Shown one piece after another: positions 16,075 to 26,418 of a stretch of 32,643 nucleotides of DNA (its first letter is position 1; the number at the start of each line of letters is the position of its first letter). The DNA is taken from NCBI GenBank assembly GCA_012837655.1, contig DUQT01000239.1, positions 1 to 32,643 of the forward strand. Reading direction: 5' to 3'. Source of the stretch: Actinomyces sp. GTDB taxonomy: Bacteria; Actinomycetota; Actinomycetes; Actinomycetales; Actinomycetaceae. Both the position numbers and the translations under genes were made by a program. The notes below the pieces were generated by a model. The model did no database searches. It was not told the DNA's origin and worked only from the letters and a program-made list of their open reading frames with translations.

Positions 16075-16620
16075 ATGACGTTCCTACCCGCAGCAGCTGA
16101 AGCGGCAGGGGAGAATCCAAACATTTTGGTCCCGCCGCTGTATGACATCGTCTGGCAGCTGATTGCGTTGATCATCATCGGACTTGTTCTTTACAAGTAC
16201 GCACTACCCAAGTTCAACGCAATCCTCGATGAGCGTGCCCAGAGGATTGAAGAGGGACTTAACGCAGCAGACCGCGCAAAGGAAGCTGAAGCTCTGGCTC
16301 GCCGCAAGGCAGAGGAAGCCATTGCTGAAGCTAACGCTGAAGCAGGTCGTATTCGTTCCGAAGCTAGCGAGGACGCGAAGAGCATTTTGCTTGCAGCTCG
16401 CAAGGACGCGGAGGAAGAGGCACAGCGCATTCTCAGCAACGCTGAGCGCCAGATCCTGGCGGAGCGTCAGGCCGCAGAAATTTCCCTCAAATCTGAAGTT
16501 GGCCTGCTGGCCACCGAACTAGCGGAGAAGATCGTCGGCGAGCACCTAAAGGACAACGAGCTTACCGCTCGCGTTGTAGACAGGTTCCTCGACGAACTCG
16601 AATCCGAAACGACAGTATAG
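16075..16620 (+). CDS. atpF: ATP synthase F0 subunit b
   Basis: Peripheral stalk subunit linking the membrane sector to the F1 head through the delta subunit. The 181-residue protein has one N-terminal membrane helix (VWQLIALIIIGLVLYKYAL, about residues 26-44). A long charged coiled coil follows, with ERAQRIEEGLNAADRAKEA and repeated Ala/Glu/Arg heptads. Its ATG lies one base after the atpE stop codon, so translation is probably coupled. Confidence 0.96.
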   Translation: MTFLPAAAEAAGENPNILVPPLYDIVWQLIALIIIGLVLYKYALPKFNAILDERAQRIEEGLNAADRAKEAEALARRKAEEAIAEANAEAGRIRSEASEDAKSILLAARKDAEEEAQRILSNAERQILAERQAAEISLKSEVGLLATELAEKIVGEHLKDNELTARVVDRFLDELESETTV

Positions 16621-16629
16621 GAGTCCTAA

Positions 16630-17448
16630 ATGCGTGCAGCGAGTGAGAACAGCTTCAAGGCTGGCCTCGAGGCGCTTCTCCAAGCCATGCGCCATGACGA
16701 CGTAAACGCAATGGCAGTAGCTGAGAACCTCTACGGTTTCTCAGATGTCCTGCGTGACTCGGCGCGTCTATCACACGCGTTGACGGATCCAGGTCGATCG
16801 GTGGAAGACAAGCGCCAGCTCGCGCATGACCTCCTTGTAGGGGGAGTCGAATCCCAAACGATCGACGTCGTTCAGGAACTCGCCAGTGGACGCTGGTCAG
16901 ATCCGCACGACCTCGATACAGCCGTCGAAACCCTCGGTAATGAAGCTGTATTCATTGCCGCGGAACGCGAAGGCAAACTGAAGCAGGTTGAAGAAGAACT
17001 ATTCGCAGTGCACAACTTCCTAGCGGAAAACCGTGACCTGCGAGTCAACCTCTCCGACCTCGGTGTTGGAAGCGCACATGATCGTGCGCATTTCGCAGCG
17101 CGCTTCTTCGGCGATTCGATAAGCCCGTTCACCTCGCGACTAGTACGTCGTTCGGTGCGCCTATCTATCCACGGTCGTTTGCTTTCGTCCCTTCGCGAAC
17201 TGACGCACCAGGCAGCAACCCGCCAGGGCCGCCTGTTCGCACGAGTAACGTCAGCGAAACCATTGACCGATCAACAGCTCGAGCGTCTCGAAAAGATCCT
17301 CGAAACCCGGTACAAGCAGCCGATTGCCCTTAACGCAACGGTCGACCCCGAGATCCTCGGTGGCCTTCACGTTCAGGTGGGCAACGACGGTATTAACGCA
17401 ACAGTGAGCTCCAACCTGGCTAAGGCTAAACGAGAGTTGGTGCGCTGA
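16630..17448 (+). CDS. atpH: ATP synthase F1 subunit delta
   Basis: Connects the peripheral stalk to the top of the F1 alpha-beta hexamer. The product has 272 residues, about 90 more than E. coli delta but normal for actinobacteria. The N-terminal helical domain contains DPGRSVEDKRQLAHDLL, and the C-terminal OSCP-like domain contains RLFARVTSAKPLTDQQLERL and DPEILGGLHVQVGN. The ATG follows GGAGTCC after a 9-nt gap from atpF. Confidence 0.94.
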   Translation: MRAASENSFKAGLEALLQAMRHDDVNAMAVAENLYGFSDVLRDSARLSHALTDPGRSVEDKRQLAHDLLVGGVESQTIDVVQELASGRWSDPHDLDTAVETLGNEAVFIAAEREGKLKQVEEELFAVHNFLAENRDLRVNLSDLGVGSAHDRAHFAARFFGDSISPFTSRLVRRSVRLSIHGRLLSSLRELTHQAATRQGRLFARVTSAKPLTDQQLERLEKILETRYKQPIALNATVDPEILGGLHVQVGNDGINATVSSNLAKAKRELVR

Positions 17449-17490
17449 ATCCCATGAATTCACTTTTAAGAAACGGTAAGGAAAAGCTCA

Positions 17491-19122
17491 ATGGCTGAAC
17501 TTTCTATCCGGCCCGAACAGATCCGGGCGGCTCTGGACAGCTTCGTAGAATCCTACGAGCCGTCAGAATCCGCCTCGGAGGAAATCGGCCGCGTCACACA
17601 AGCCGCTGACGGTATTGCACACGTCGAAGGCTTGCCGGGCGTAATGGCCAATGAGCTCCTCCGATTTGAAGATGGCACGCTCGGGCTTGCATTGAACCTC
17701 GACATCCGCGACATCGGTGTCATCGTCCTCGGTGACTTCACAGACATCGAAGAAGGCCAGGAAGTCCGCCGCACCGGCGACGTCCTATCAGTCCCCGTAG
17801 GTGACGGATACCTGGGCCGCGTCGTTGACCCAATGGGTAAGCCAGTTGATGGCCTAGGCGAAATCACCAACCTTGACGGCCAGCGTGCGCTGGAGCTGCA
17901 GGCTCCCGGCGTGATGATGCGTAAGTCGGTTCACGAACCGCTTGAGACCGGCCTGAAGGCAATCGACTCGATGATTCCGATTGGCCGCGGTCAGCGTCAA
18001 CTGATCATTGGTGACCGTCAGACCGGTAAGACTCAGATCGCGCTGGACGCAATCATGAACCAGCGTGCGAACTGGGAAAGCGGTGACCCAAACAAGCAGG
18101 TGCGCTGCGTTTACGTAGCTGTTGGCCAGAAGGGCTCAACCATTGCGGCTGTTCGTAGCGCTTTGGAAGAGGCCGGAGCGATGGAGTACACGACCATCAT
18201 CGCAACCCCGGCATCTGACCCGGCAGGCTACAAGTACCTGGCCCCGTACACCGGCTCGGCAATCGGCCAGCACTGGATGTACCAGGGCAAGCACGTCCTC
18301 ATCGTATTTGACGACCTGTCGAAGCAGGCGGAAGCATACCGCGCGGTATCGCTCCTTCTCCGTCGTCCGCCGGGCCGTGAAGCATACCCCGGTGACGTCT
18401 TCTACCTGCACTCGCGCCTCCTAGAGCGTTGCGCGAAGCTATCCGATGAACTCGGTGGCGGTTCAATGACCGGCCTCCCGATCATCGAAACGAAGGCGAA
18501 CGACGTTTCCGCATACATTCCGACAAACGTCATTTCGATTACGGACGGTCAGATCTTCCTTCAGTCCGACCTGTTCAACTCCGGGCAGCGCCCCGCAGTT
18601 GACGTGGGTATCTCCGTGTCCCGTGTTGGTGGCGACGCGCAGATTAAGGCGATGAAGAAGGTCTCCGGTACTTTGAAGATCACGCTTGCGCAGTACCGCT
18701 CAATGGCTGCGTTCGCGATGTTCGCATCTGACCTTGACTCGGCCACGAAGGCTCAGCTGACTCGCGGTGAGCGCCTCATGGAGCTTCTCAAGCAGCCGCA
18801 GGCGAACCCGTACCCGATTGAAGACCAGGTTGCCTCCATCTGGATGGGCACGAACGGTTACCTGGACGACATTCCGGTTGAGGACGTTGCCCGCTTTGAG
18901 CACGGAATGCTCGAATACTTGCGCAACCGCAGCGACGTGCTTCAGAAGATCAAGGAAACTGGTCAGCTAAGCGACGACGTCGTTGAAGGCCTCAAGAAGG
19001 GCGTAGGGGACTACCTCGAATCCTTCATGTCTTCTGAGGGCCTGAAGCCGGACGCTGACGTGGACGGCGAAGTCGAAGCAGAGCACACGCAAGAGCAGAT
19101 CGTTCGCGGCAAGAAGGCCTGA
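17491..19122 (+). CDS. atpA: ATP synthase F1 subunit alpha
   Basis: Non-catalytic nucleotide-binding subunit of the F1 hexamer. The 543-residue protein has the N-terminal beta-barrel, then Walker A GDRQTGKT near residue 174, the [20 protein letters not shown] signature, and the arginine-finger segment [19 protein letters not shown]-terminal helical domain ends in an acidic tail ([17 protein letters not shown]), as in other actinobacterial alpha subunits. The start at 17491 follows GGTAAGGAAAAG with the SD about 8 nt away. Confidence 0.98.
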   Translation: MAELSIRPEQIRAALDSFVESYEPSESASEEIGRVTQAADGIAHVEGLPGVMANELLRFEDGTLGLALNLDIRDIGVIVLGDFTDIEEGQEVRRTGDVLSVPVGDGYLGRVVDPMGKPVDGLGEITNLDGQRALELQAPGVMMRKSVHEPLETGLKAIDSMIPIGRGQRQLIIGDRQTGKTQIALDAIMNQRANWESGDPNKQVRCVYVAVGQKGSTIAAVRSALEEAGAMEYTTIIATPASDPAGYKYLAPYTGSAIGQHWMYQGKHVLIVFDDLSKQAEAYRAVSLLLRRPPGREAYPGDVFYLHSRLLERCAKLSDELGGGSMTGLPIIETKANDVSAYIPTNVISITDGQIFLQSDLFNSGQRPAVDVGISVSRVGGDAQIKAMKKVSGTLKITLAQYRSMAAFAMFASDLDSATKAQLTRGERLMELLKQPQANPYPIEDQVASIWMGTNGYLDDIPVEDVARFEHGMLEYLRNRSDVLQKIKETGQLSDDVVEGLKKGVGDYLESFMSSEGLKPDADVDGEVEAEHTQEQIVRGKKA

Positions 19123-19125
19123 TCC

Positions 19126-21524
<2,399 letters not shown>

Positions 21525-21529
21525 CGACT

Positions 21530-21805
21530 ATGGCGACGAAAACTGGAATGCTCCAAGTCGAGGTGGTGACAAGAACCGAGCGGCTCTGGCACGGTCTGGC
21601 GTCCTCGGTGATTGTCCCGTCGGTCGAAGGCGATCTAGGCGTCCTAATTGGTCGCGCCCCGTTGCTCGCTGTACTGCGTCCGGGCTCGGTTAGAATTGAT
21701 TCCGAGAACGAAGGCCGCGTACAGGTTGAAGTATCCGGTGGATTCGCCTCCGTCGACTCCGACTTCGTAACTATAGTGGCAGAAGAAGGAAACTTCGCTA
21801 AGTAG
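21530..21805 (+). CDS. atpC: ATP synthase F1 subunit epsilon (short form)
   Basis: Rotor subunit at the foot of the gamma shaft. The 91-residue product contains the N-terminal beta-sandwich (VEVVTRTERLWHGLASSVIV, GDLGVLIGRAPLLAVLRPGSV, SGGFASVDSDFVTIVAEE) and then stops. The C-terminal two-helix domain that inhibits ATP hydrolysis in E. coli and Bacillus epsilon is missing. This is a natural end rather than a frameshift: the stop follows directly and DUF2550 begins 28 nt later. It starts 5 nt after atpD. Confidence 0.95.
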   Translation: MATKTGMLQVEVVTRTERLWHGLASSVIVPSVEGDLGVLIGRAPLLAVLRPGSVRIDSENEGRVQVEVSGGFASVDSDFVTIVAEEGNFAK

Positions 21806-21833
21806 TTGAAACTATGGAAGAAGGAGGGCAAAA

Positions 21834-22244
21834 ATGAGCGTCTTAGGTACGTTTATGCTTGTCCTCCTTCTTCTGTTGTTGGCAGTGGGCCTTATCGCCG
21901 TGCTGTTCCTACTGTTCCGCGTGCGCACGATTGGCCGCATTGTTGGAACGTTTGAATGTTGGACGCGTCCAGACACGTCTTCCGGTTGGGTAGCGGGCAT
22001 GGCGCGATTCGGCGCCCACGAACTCCAGTGGTTCCGCTTGGTCGGCTTTTACATTGGCCCGCAGCTTCGAATGCCGCGTGAAGGCCTGAAGGTTTCCACC
22101 CCGATTTCACGCCAGGAGGGCGTAGTTGAGGTGGTCGTCTCCAGTAAGGACTTCCAGCAGTACCTGGCTATGCGCGCAGAGTGGTACAACGGGCTGGTCT
22201 CCTGGGTCGAATCCGGACCGCCAAAACCACGAGAGGAGTATTAG
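21834..22244 (+). CDS. DUF2550 family membrane protein
   Basis: A 136-residue protein conserved downstream of atpC across Actinomycetota (mycobacterial Rv1312 occupies this position), of unknown function. One N-terminal membrane helix (TFMLVLLLLLLAVGLIAVLFLLF, residues 6-28) is followed by a cytosolic domain containing GTFECWTRPDTSSGWVAGMA and LQWFRLVGFYIGPQLRMPR. GAAGGAGGG about 8 nt before the ATG is a strong ribosome site. Persistent linkage to the ATP synthase genes suggests co-expression but does not show a role in the enzyme. Confidence 0.88.
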   Translation: MSVLGTFMLVLLLLLLAVGLIAVLFLLFRVRTIGRIVGTFECWTRPDTSSGWVAGMARFGAHELQWFRLVGFYIGPQLRMPREGLKVSTPISRQEGVVEVVVSSKDFQQYLAMRAEWYNGLVSWVESGPPKPREEY

Positions 22245-22263
22245 AGGCTCTGGACAACTTTGT

Positions 22264-22292
22264 GGCGCACCGTCGGGTGCGCCTTTTGTTTT
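22264..22292 (+). terminator. Terminator of the ATP synthase operon
   Basis: GGCGCACC-GTCG-GGTGCGCC is a perfect 8-bp stem with a tetraloop, followed by TTTTGTTTT. It begins 20 nt after the DUF2550 stop and closes the atp unit, right before the nucS promoter. Confidence 0.93.
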
Positions 22293-22300
22293 GGGTTTGT

Positions 22301-22313
22301 TAGGGTAATCCGT
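22301..22313 (+). promoter_or_regulatory. nucS -10 element, leaderless arrangement
   Basis: TAGGGT at 22301-22306 lies 7 nt before the GTG at 22314, with GGTAAT overlapping. No Shine-Dalgarno fits, so the nucS mRNA may start at its initiation codon. Confidence 0.45.
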
Positions 22314-23009
22314 GTGCGTATTGTGATTGCAGAATGCTCAGTGGATTATTCCGGCCGCTTAGATGCCCATTTGCCGAAGGCGAAGCGCGTCCTCATGCTG
22401 AAAGGTGACGGCTCTGTCCTGATCCATTCCGATGGGGGTTCCTACAAGCCCTTAAACTGGATGACCGCGCCTTGCACAATGCATGAAGAAGAACCGTCCG
22501 AGGACGAGGCTGACAACGGCGTGAAGAAGGTCTGGCGTATTGAGGCGAGCAAGACCGATGACACTCTGGTGATCCGGCTGGGCGAGGTCTTTTTGGATCA
22601 TGAGGAAAGTCTGGGGATCGATCCGGGCCTAACGAAGGACGGTGTGGAAGCACACCTGCAGGAGCTCCTGGCTGACCAGGTCGAGATCCTGGGCGATGGT
22701 TGGAGGACCGTTCGCAGGGAATACCCAACCGCAATCGGGCCTGTTGACCTGATGGTTCGCACCGATGAGAACGAGCCCGTCGCAGTTGAGATCAAACGCC
22801 GCGGTGGGATCGATGGGGTAGAGCAGCTAACCAGGTATCTGGAACTGCTTGGACGCGATCCGCTACTAGAAGGAATCACAGGAATCTTTGCGGCCCAGGA
22901 AATCACTCGCCAGGCACGAACACTGGCAGAGGACCGAGGGATCCGCTGTGTGATCCTGGACTACGACGCGATGCGTGGAATGGATGACGTTGAATCTCGG
23001 TTGTTCTAA
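22314..23009 (+). CDS. nucS: Mismatch-specific endonuclease NucS/EndoMS
   Basis: Cuts both strands at certain mismatches and replaces MutS/MutL mismatch repair in most Actinomycetota. The 231-residue protein from GTG 22314 begins [20 protein letters not shown], matching the family start; the extra 18 track residues cross the atp terminator and are rejected. The N-terminal DNA-binding/dimerisation part contains YKPLNWM. The C-terminal nuclease domain shows the PD-(D/E)xK pattern as [11 protein letters not shown] and [17 protein letters not shown]. The C-terminal tail ends ESRLF, resembling the sliding-clamp-binding tail of the family. Confidence 0.93.
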   Translation: MRIVIAECSVDYSGRLDAHLPKAKRVLMLKGDGSVLIHSDGGSYKPLNWMTAPCTMHEEEPSEDEADNGVKKVWRIEASKTDDTLVIRLGEVFLDHEESLGIDPGLTKDGVEAHLQELLADQVEILGDGWRTVRREYPTAIGPVDLMVRTDENEPVAVEIKRRGGIDGVEQLTRYLELLGRDPLLEGITGIFAAQEITRQARTLAEDRGIRCVILDYDAMRGMDDVESRLF

Positions 23010-23112
23010 CGCCTAGGTAAAATTTCTTGAGGTGTGAATGATTGAAACTGATCGAATCCGGTGACAATCGTTACAACTCACTCGCAGAGGTTTATAAAGC
23101 GTAAAGTTGTAG

Positions 23113-23124
23113 GACAATAGAGGC
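23113..23124 (+). promoter_or_regulatory. nagA -10 element, leaderless arrangement
   Basis: GACAAT at 23113-23118 lies six bases before the ATG at 23125. The only -35 candidates at proper spacing (GTTTAT or GGTTTA near 23089-23095) are weak. GTGACAATCGTTAC about 60 bp upstream could be an operator, but nothing confirms it. Confidence 0.45.
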
Positions 23125-24321
23125 ATGAACACACCAATTGTTCTTCGTGGAAAACTTGTAACAGATACTGAAATCATTGACGACGGTGCGGTCGTATTTG
23201 ACGAGGAAGTCAAGAAATCTGGTCGCGCATCTGAGGTCCTAACTGAAGCTGAAGCAGCGCAGGCTAAGACTGTTGAGGGCTACATCCTTCCCGGTCTGGT
23301 TGACGTTCACTGCCACGGTGGTGGTGGGGAGTCCTTCCCGAACTCTGAAACTACCGACCAGGCGCGCGTTGCTATCATGGAACACCGCAAGCACGGCACC
23401 ACTACGCTGGTTGCTTCCGGTGTGACGGCGTCAGCGGATGTCCTGCGAGAGCGTGCAAAGACGCTGACGGAGCTTTGTAAGGAAGGCGAGCTCGCCGGCA
23501 TTCACTTCGAGGGCCCATTCGTGTCCGTGGAGCGTCGCGGCGCTCAGGACGCAACCTACATCATCGATCCCGATCCGGCACTTACCCAGGAGCTCATCGA
23601 CCTGTGCGAAGGCTACTGCGTAACCATGACGCTCGCTCCCGAAAAGGACAGGGCGTACGGCGAGGGTTCTGTTGCAGAGGTGCTTATCGAGGGCGGTGCT
23701 TTGCCGTCTTGGGGTCACACTGACTCTAGCCCTGAGCACGTCCGTGAGGCCTTGAAGTACTCGCGTAAGAAGCTGGAGCAGATTGCTCCGAGGTCGCCTA
23801 AGGCAACTGCAACCCACTTGTTCAACGGCATGCGTCCGATTCACCATCGCGACCCGGGCCCGGTCCCTGAGTTCGTGGCAGACGCAGCCCAGGATGGCGC
23901 AATCCTCGAGTTGATTGCTGATGGAATTCACGTCGCCCCAGACATGGTGCGTGCCGTGTACGAAACCATTGGTCGCGACGCCCTCGTGTTCGTAACGGAC
24001 GCTATGGCAGCCGCGGGAATGCCCGATGGTTCATACCAGCTTGGCCCCCAGGCAGTGACCGTTAAGGACGGCGTAGCTCGCCTGACAAACGGCAACTCGA
24101 TTGCGGGCGGAACGTCACACCTGCTGGACCAGGTTCGGCTACTCGTAAACGGAGGATACGTCCCGCTCGTAGATGCTGTTTACATGGCTACCAAGCAGGG
24201 AGCTGACATCCTCGGCGACACAACCGTTGGACACCTGCGTCCCGGCGCAAAGGGAGACGTCCTAGTCACAGACAAGGAACTGAACCCGGAGGCCGTTTAC
24301 CGCCGCGGTGAGCTCGTCTAA
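23125..24321 (+). CDS. nagA: N-acetylglucosamine-6-phosphate deacetylase
   Basis: Removes acetate from GlcNAc-6-phosphate, feeding glucosamine-6-phosphate into glycolysis or cell-wall recycling. The 398-residue amidohydrolase has the metal motif VDVHCHGGGGE near residue 60, GIHFEGPFVS with the metal glutamate, WGHTDSS, HLFNGMRPIHHRDPG, ELIADGIHV and the catalytic aspartate in VFVTDAMAA. It ends GDVLVTDKELNPEAVYRRGE, typical of NagA. No nagB or transporter gene is next to it, and it appears to be a single-gene unit. Confidence 0.95.
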   Translation: MNTPIVLRGKLVTDTEIIDDGAVVFDEEVKKSGRASEVLTEAEAAQAKTVEGYILPGLVDVHCHGGGGESFPNSETTDQARVAIMEHRKHGTTTLVASGVTASADVLRERAKTLTELCKEGELAGIHFEGPFVSVERRGAQDATYIIDPDPALTQELIDLCEGYCVTMTLAPEKDRAYGEGSVAEVLIEGGALPSWGHTDSSPEHVREALKYSRKKLEQIAPRSPKATATHLFNGMRPIHHRDPGPVPEFVADAAQDGAILELIADGIHVAPDMVRAVYETIGRDALVFVTDAMAAAGMPDGSYQLGPQAVTVKDGVARLTNGNSIAGGTSHLLDQVRLLVNGGYVPLVDAVYMATKQGADILGDTTVGHLRPGAKGDVLVTDKELNPEAVYRRGELV

Positions 24322-24375
24322 TCCACAGACAAACGCGTGCTAAGCGGCACGGAAAAATCGTCTTATACCAACCAC

Positions 24376-24445
24376 GCAGACGGGTTGTCGAGCACAAATG
24401 CACAAGACAAGTTGTATGCATAAAACCGCTAGACAACCCGTCTGC
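24376..24445. repeat. Long inverted repeat downstream of nagA
   Basis: GCAGACGGGTTGTCGAGC (24376-24393) is mirrored by GCTAGACAACCCGTCTGC (24428-24445), 17 of 18 positions paired, across a 34-nt spacer. The spacer holds ATGCACAA and TTGTATGCAT, which can form a small inner stem. There is no T-tract after the + strand copy (AAAAACTCC follows). It could terminate nagA transcripts as a long hairpin or be a protein-binding or mobile element. No gene lies within it. Confidence 0.7.
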
Positions 24446-24469
24446 AAAAACTCCCTATACAGATTGAGG

Positions 24470-24496
24470 TACGCCCTGACTTTTGGTCAGGGCGTA
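24470..24496 (+). promoter_or_regulatory. Perfect hairpin upstream of the zinc-ribbon gene
   Basis: TACGCCCTGAC-TTTTG-GTCAGGGCGTA is an 11-bp perfect stem located 50 nt before the Shine-Dalgarno of the next gene. Its right arm overlaps a possible -10, TATACT (24495-24500), and TATACA (24456-24461) precedes it. It may be a terminator for nagA or part of the leader or promoter of the downstream gene. Confidence 0.5.
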
Positions 24497-24544
24497 TACT
24501 CGTTCAAAGTTGGCTTTTGCTGTTTTGAGTTTTAGGAGTTGAAG

Positions 24545-24847
24545 GTGGCTCGCCGCTCGCGTAAGCGCCCGTACAATCAGCCGCACCGGCCTTTGAATAT
24601 GGATCGTTTGGCGTCCATGCCGCGTTCAACTGACCGCGGAGGCGAAACCTTCAGCGTGCAACGCCTCTCCAGCGCTTCCAAGCAGTACACGTGCCCGGGT
24701 TGTCACCGCCCAATCAACGTTGGATCACCGCACGTAGTGGTGTGGCGTGAAGAGGGCCGATTCGGCCTCGATCACGGTGTCGATTCGCGTCGCCACTGGC
24801 ATCCGCACTGCTGGGACAGCGGCATCGGAAATACCGCCTACTTCTAG
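24545..24847 (+). CDS. Small conserved actinobacterial protein with zinc-ribbon-like motif
   Basis: A 100-residue basic protein resembling short actinobacterial proteins often mis-labelled ATP/GTP-binding; its function is not known. The N-terminus is basic (ARRSRKRPYNQPHRP). After a flexible stretch, CPGCHRPINVGSPHVVVW gives a CxxC pair, and RRHWHPHCW gives HxHxxC, together a possible zinc site. GTG 24545 is chosen because AGGAG is 6 nt upstream; the track TTG at 24539 touches the Shine-Dalgarno. It converges with the DivIVA-like gene across a 22-nt gap with no clear terminator. Confidence 0.75.
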   Translation: MARRSRKRPYNQPHRPLNMDRLASMPRSTDRGGETFSVQRLSSASKQYTCPGCHRPINVGSPHVVVWREEGRFGLDHGVDSRRHWHPHCWDSGIGNTAYF

Positions 24848-24869
24848 GCGACACTTTTCGGGCGCGACT

Positions 24870-26201
24870 CTACTTTTCTTCGCTGTCGCCTTCGGCAGCC
24901 TTTTGTGTTTCATCGAAGAGGGCGGGGTTGTTCGCCTCTTCTTTCTTGGGCTCAAGCGGTTCCAGTCCGGAGATGCTCCGGGCGGTCGGGGAGCCGAGTA
25001 GGCCGCGCATTTCGTCCAGGTAGGAAGCGATGGATTCGCGCTGGCGTTCGAGCTTCTCAACGGTCCGCTGCGCGGTCGCGCGCTCGTTGAGCGCCTCTTG
25101 GCGGGCGGCTTCGCGTAGCTGCTCGGCTTCGGCCTCCGCGGCAGCAAGCATGGCTTCTGCGTTGCGGCGGGCGTCCTCTTGACGGCGGCGAACCACAGCG
25201 TCGGTGTCGGTGAGCAGGCGCTCAGCGCGCTGCAGGGTTTCAGATAGGTGCTTCTCGGCCTCGGAAACCTGTGCGCGGGCGGCGGCAATCATGCCGGAGG
25301 TCTCTTCACGAGCCTGCTCGTGAGCCTTCGCGTCGGCTTCACGCGCCTGGGCACGCATGTCAGCGATTTCTTGCTCAGCTTCCTGGCGTTCACGGGTGCT
25401 GGCCGCGCGGGCCTCATCGGCCTGCTGGCGAGCGTCGCGAAGTAGGCTCTCTGCTTCAGCACGCGCAGATGCCAGGGCCTTTTCAGCGGAGGCGCGAGCA
25501 CTCTCAATGGTCTGCTTCGCCTCAGCATTGGCGGCCTCGCGGACAGCCTGGGAATCAGCGTTAGCGTCGGAACGCAACTGCGTGGATTCCTGTTCGGCCT
25601 GGACGCGCATTTCTACGACGTCCTTCTCGGTGCGGGCGCGTAGAACTTCAACTTCGCGCTCAACGGAGGCGCGTGCGTCGTTTACGTACGTGTTGGTCTC
25701 AGCGCGGGCGGACTGTGCGTCACGCTCGGCGGATGCAACCATTTCGTCTGCACGGTGCTGCGCGTTAGTGAGTACGGTTTCAGCTTCGGTGTGTGCACGC
25801 GAGGTGCGCTCATCAGCTTCACGGCGGGCTTCAGCGAGTAGGGCTTCCGCCTCGGCCTCAGCACGCTGGGTCAAGCGCTGCGTCTGAGTGCGAGTCCGCT
25901 CCAACAGGGCATCGGCCTCGGCACGCGACTTCGTGGTCACGGCAGTTGCCTGCTCCTCGGCGGAACGCAGGAGCTGCTCAACACGGGCGCCAATGCCGGT
26001 GAAGGACGCGCGTTCCTGCTCTTCTAGTCGCGATCGGTAGTCTTCCAGGTCTGCTTCAAGTCCGCGCGCACGATCTTCTGCGACCTCGGCCCGCCTGCGC
26101 GCCTCTGATAGGGCGGTCATTAGGGTCTGAAGTTGCTCGTCGACCTGGACTCGGTCGTACCCGCGCATGACGACCGGGAAGTCTGTTTGCTCTTCGCTCA
26201 C
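24870..26201 (-). CDS. DivIVA-domain coiled-coil protein (FilP/Scy-like)
   Basis: A 443-residue, almost entirely coiled-coil protein, probably cytoskeletal or polar-scaffold in function. The N-terminus FPVVMRGYDRVQVDEQL is the membrane-associating start of DivIVA family proteins. Residues 30-400 are Ala/Glu/Arg-rich heptads with repeated patterns such as RAEAEAEALLAEARREAD and ASARAEAESLLRDARQQAD. The C-terminus is an acidic linker (EPKKEEANNPALFDE). This layout matches Streptomyces FilP/Scy and related actinobacterial proteins more than Wag31/DivIVA itself. The GTG start follows GGAG at 6 nt. The many overlapping ORFs in this stretch are composition artefacts. Confidence 0.85.
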   Translation of the reverse strand: MSEEQTDFPVVMRGYDRVQVDEQLQTLMTALSEARRRAEVAEDRARGLEADLEDYRSRLEEQERASFTGIGARVEQLLRSAEEQATAVTTKSRAEADALLERTRTQTQRLTQRAEAEAEALLAEARREADERTSRAHTEAETVLTNAQHRADEMVASAERDAQSARAETNTYVNDARASVEREVEVLRARTEKDVVEMRVQAEQESTQLRSDANADSQAVREAANAEAKQTIESARASAEKALASARAEAESLLRDARQQADEARAASTRERQEAEQEIADMRAQAREADAKAHEQAREETSGMIAAARAQVSEAEKHLSETLQRAERLLTDTDAVVRRRQEDARRNAEAMLAAAEAEAEQLREAARQEALNERATAQRTVEKLERQRESIASYLDEMRGLLGSPTARSISGLEPLEPKKEEANNPALFDETQKAAEGDSEEK

Positions 26202-26418
26202 CGATTGCTCCTTTGTGGATAAAGTGCACTAAATCTACACGCTATTGCCTAGTGTAAACAACCGCGCGGCTTAGCGTGAAAAACTACGGATTTTAGACCC
26301 CTCAACACTATCGAAAAGGTGTCATTAGTCGCTACTACCGTTCAATTGTGGTCTAATAGCACGTTTGCGCCTAACCTTTACATATATTCAAATTTTTGTA
26401 TACGTACAGGGGTATCCG
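26202..26418. promoter_or_regulatory. Divergent promoter region between the DivIVA-like gene and the two-TM protein gene
   Basis: Leftward, TTTACA (complement of 26253-26258) with TAGATTTA (complement of 26230-26237) forms a promoter with 15-17-nt spacing that starts about 22 nt before the GTG. Rightward, TCTAAT at 26352-26357 could give a 55-nt leader. TTTACA (26377-26382) with TATACG (26399-26404, 16-nt spacer) also looks good, but would start inside the Shine-Dalgarno of the TTG-initiated gene. The region is AT-richer than its surroundings. Confidence 0.45.

Noticed and set aside
24905-26002. Several 60-176-aa plus-strand ORFs opposite the DivIVA-like gene
   Set aside because: They are shadows produced by the Ala/Glu/Arg-rich coiled-coil codons; their predicted proteins are low-complexity Ser/Arg/Ala and lack start signals.
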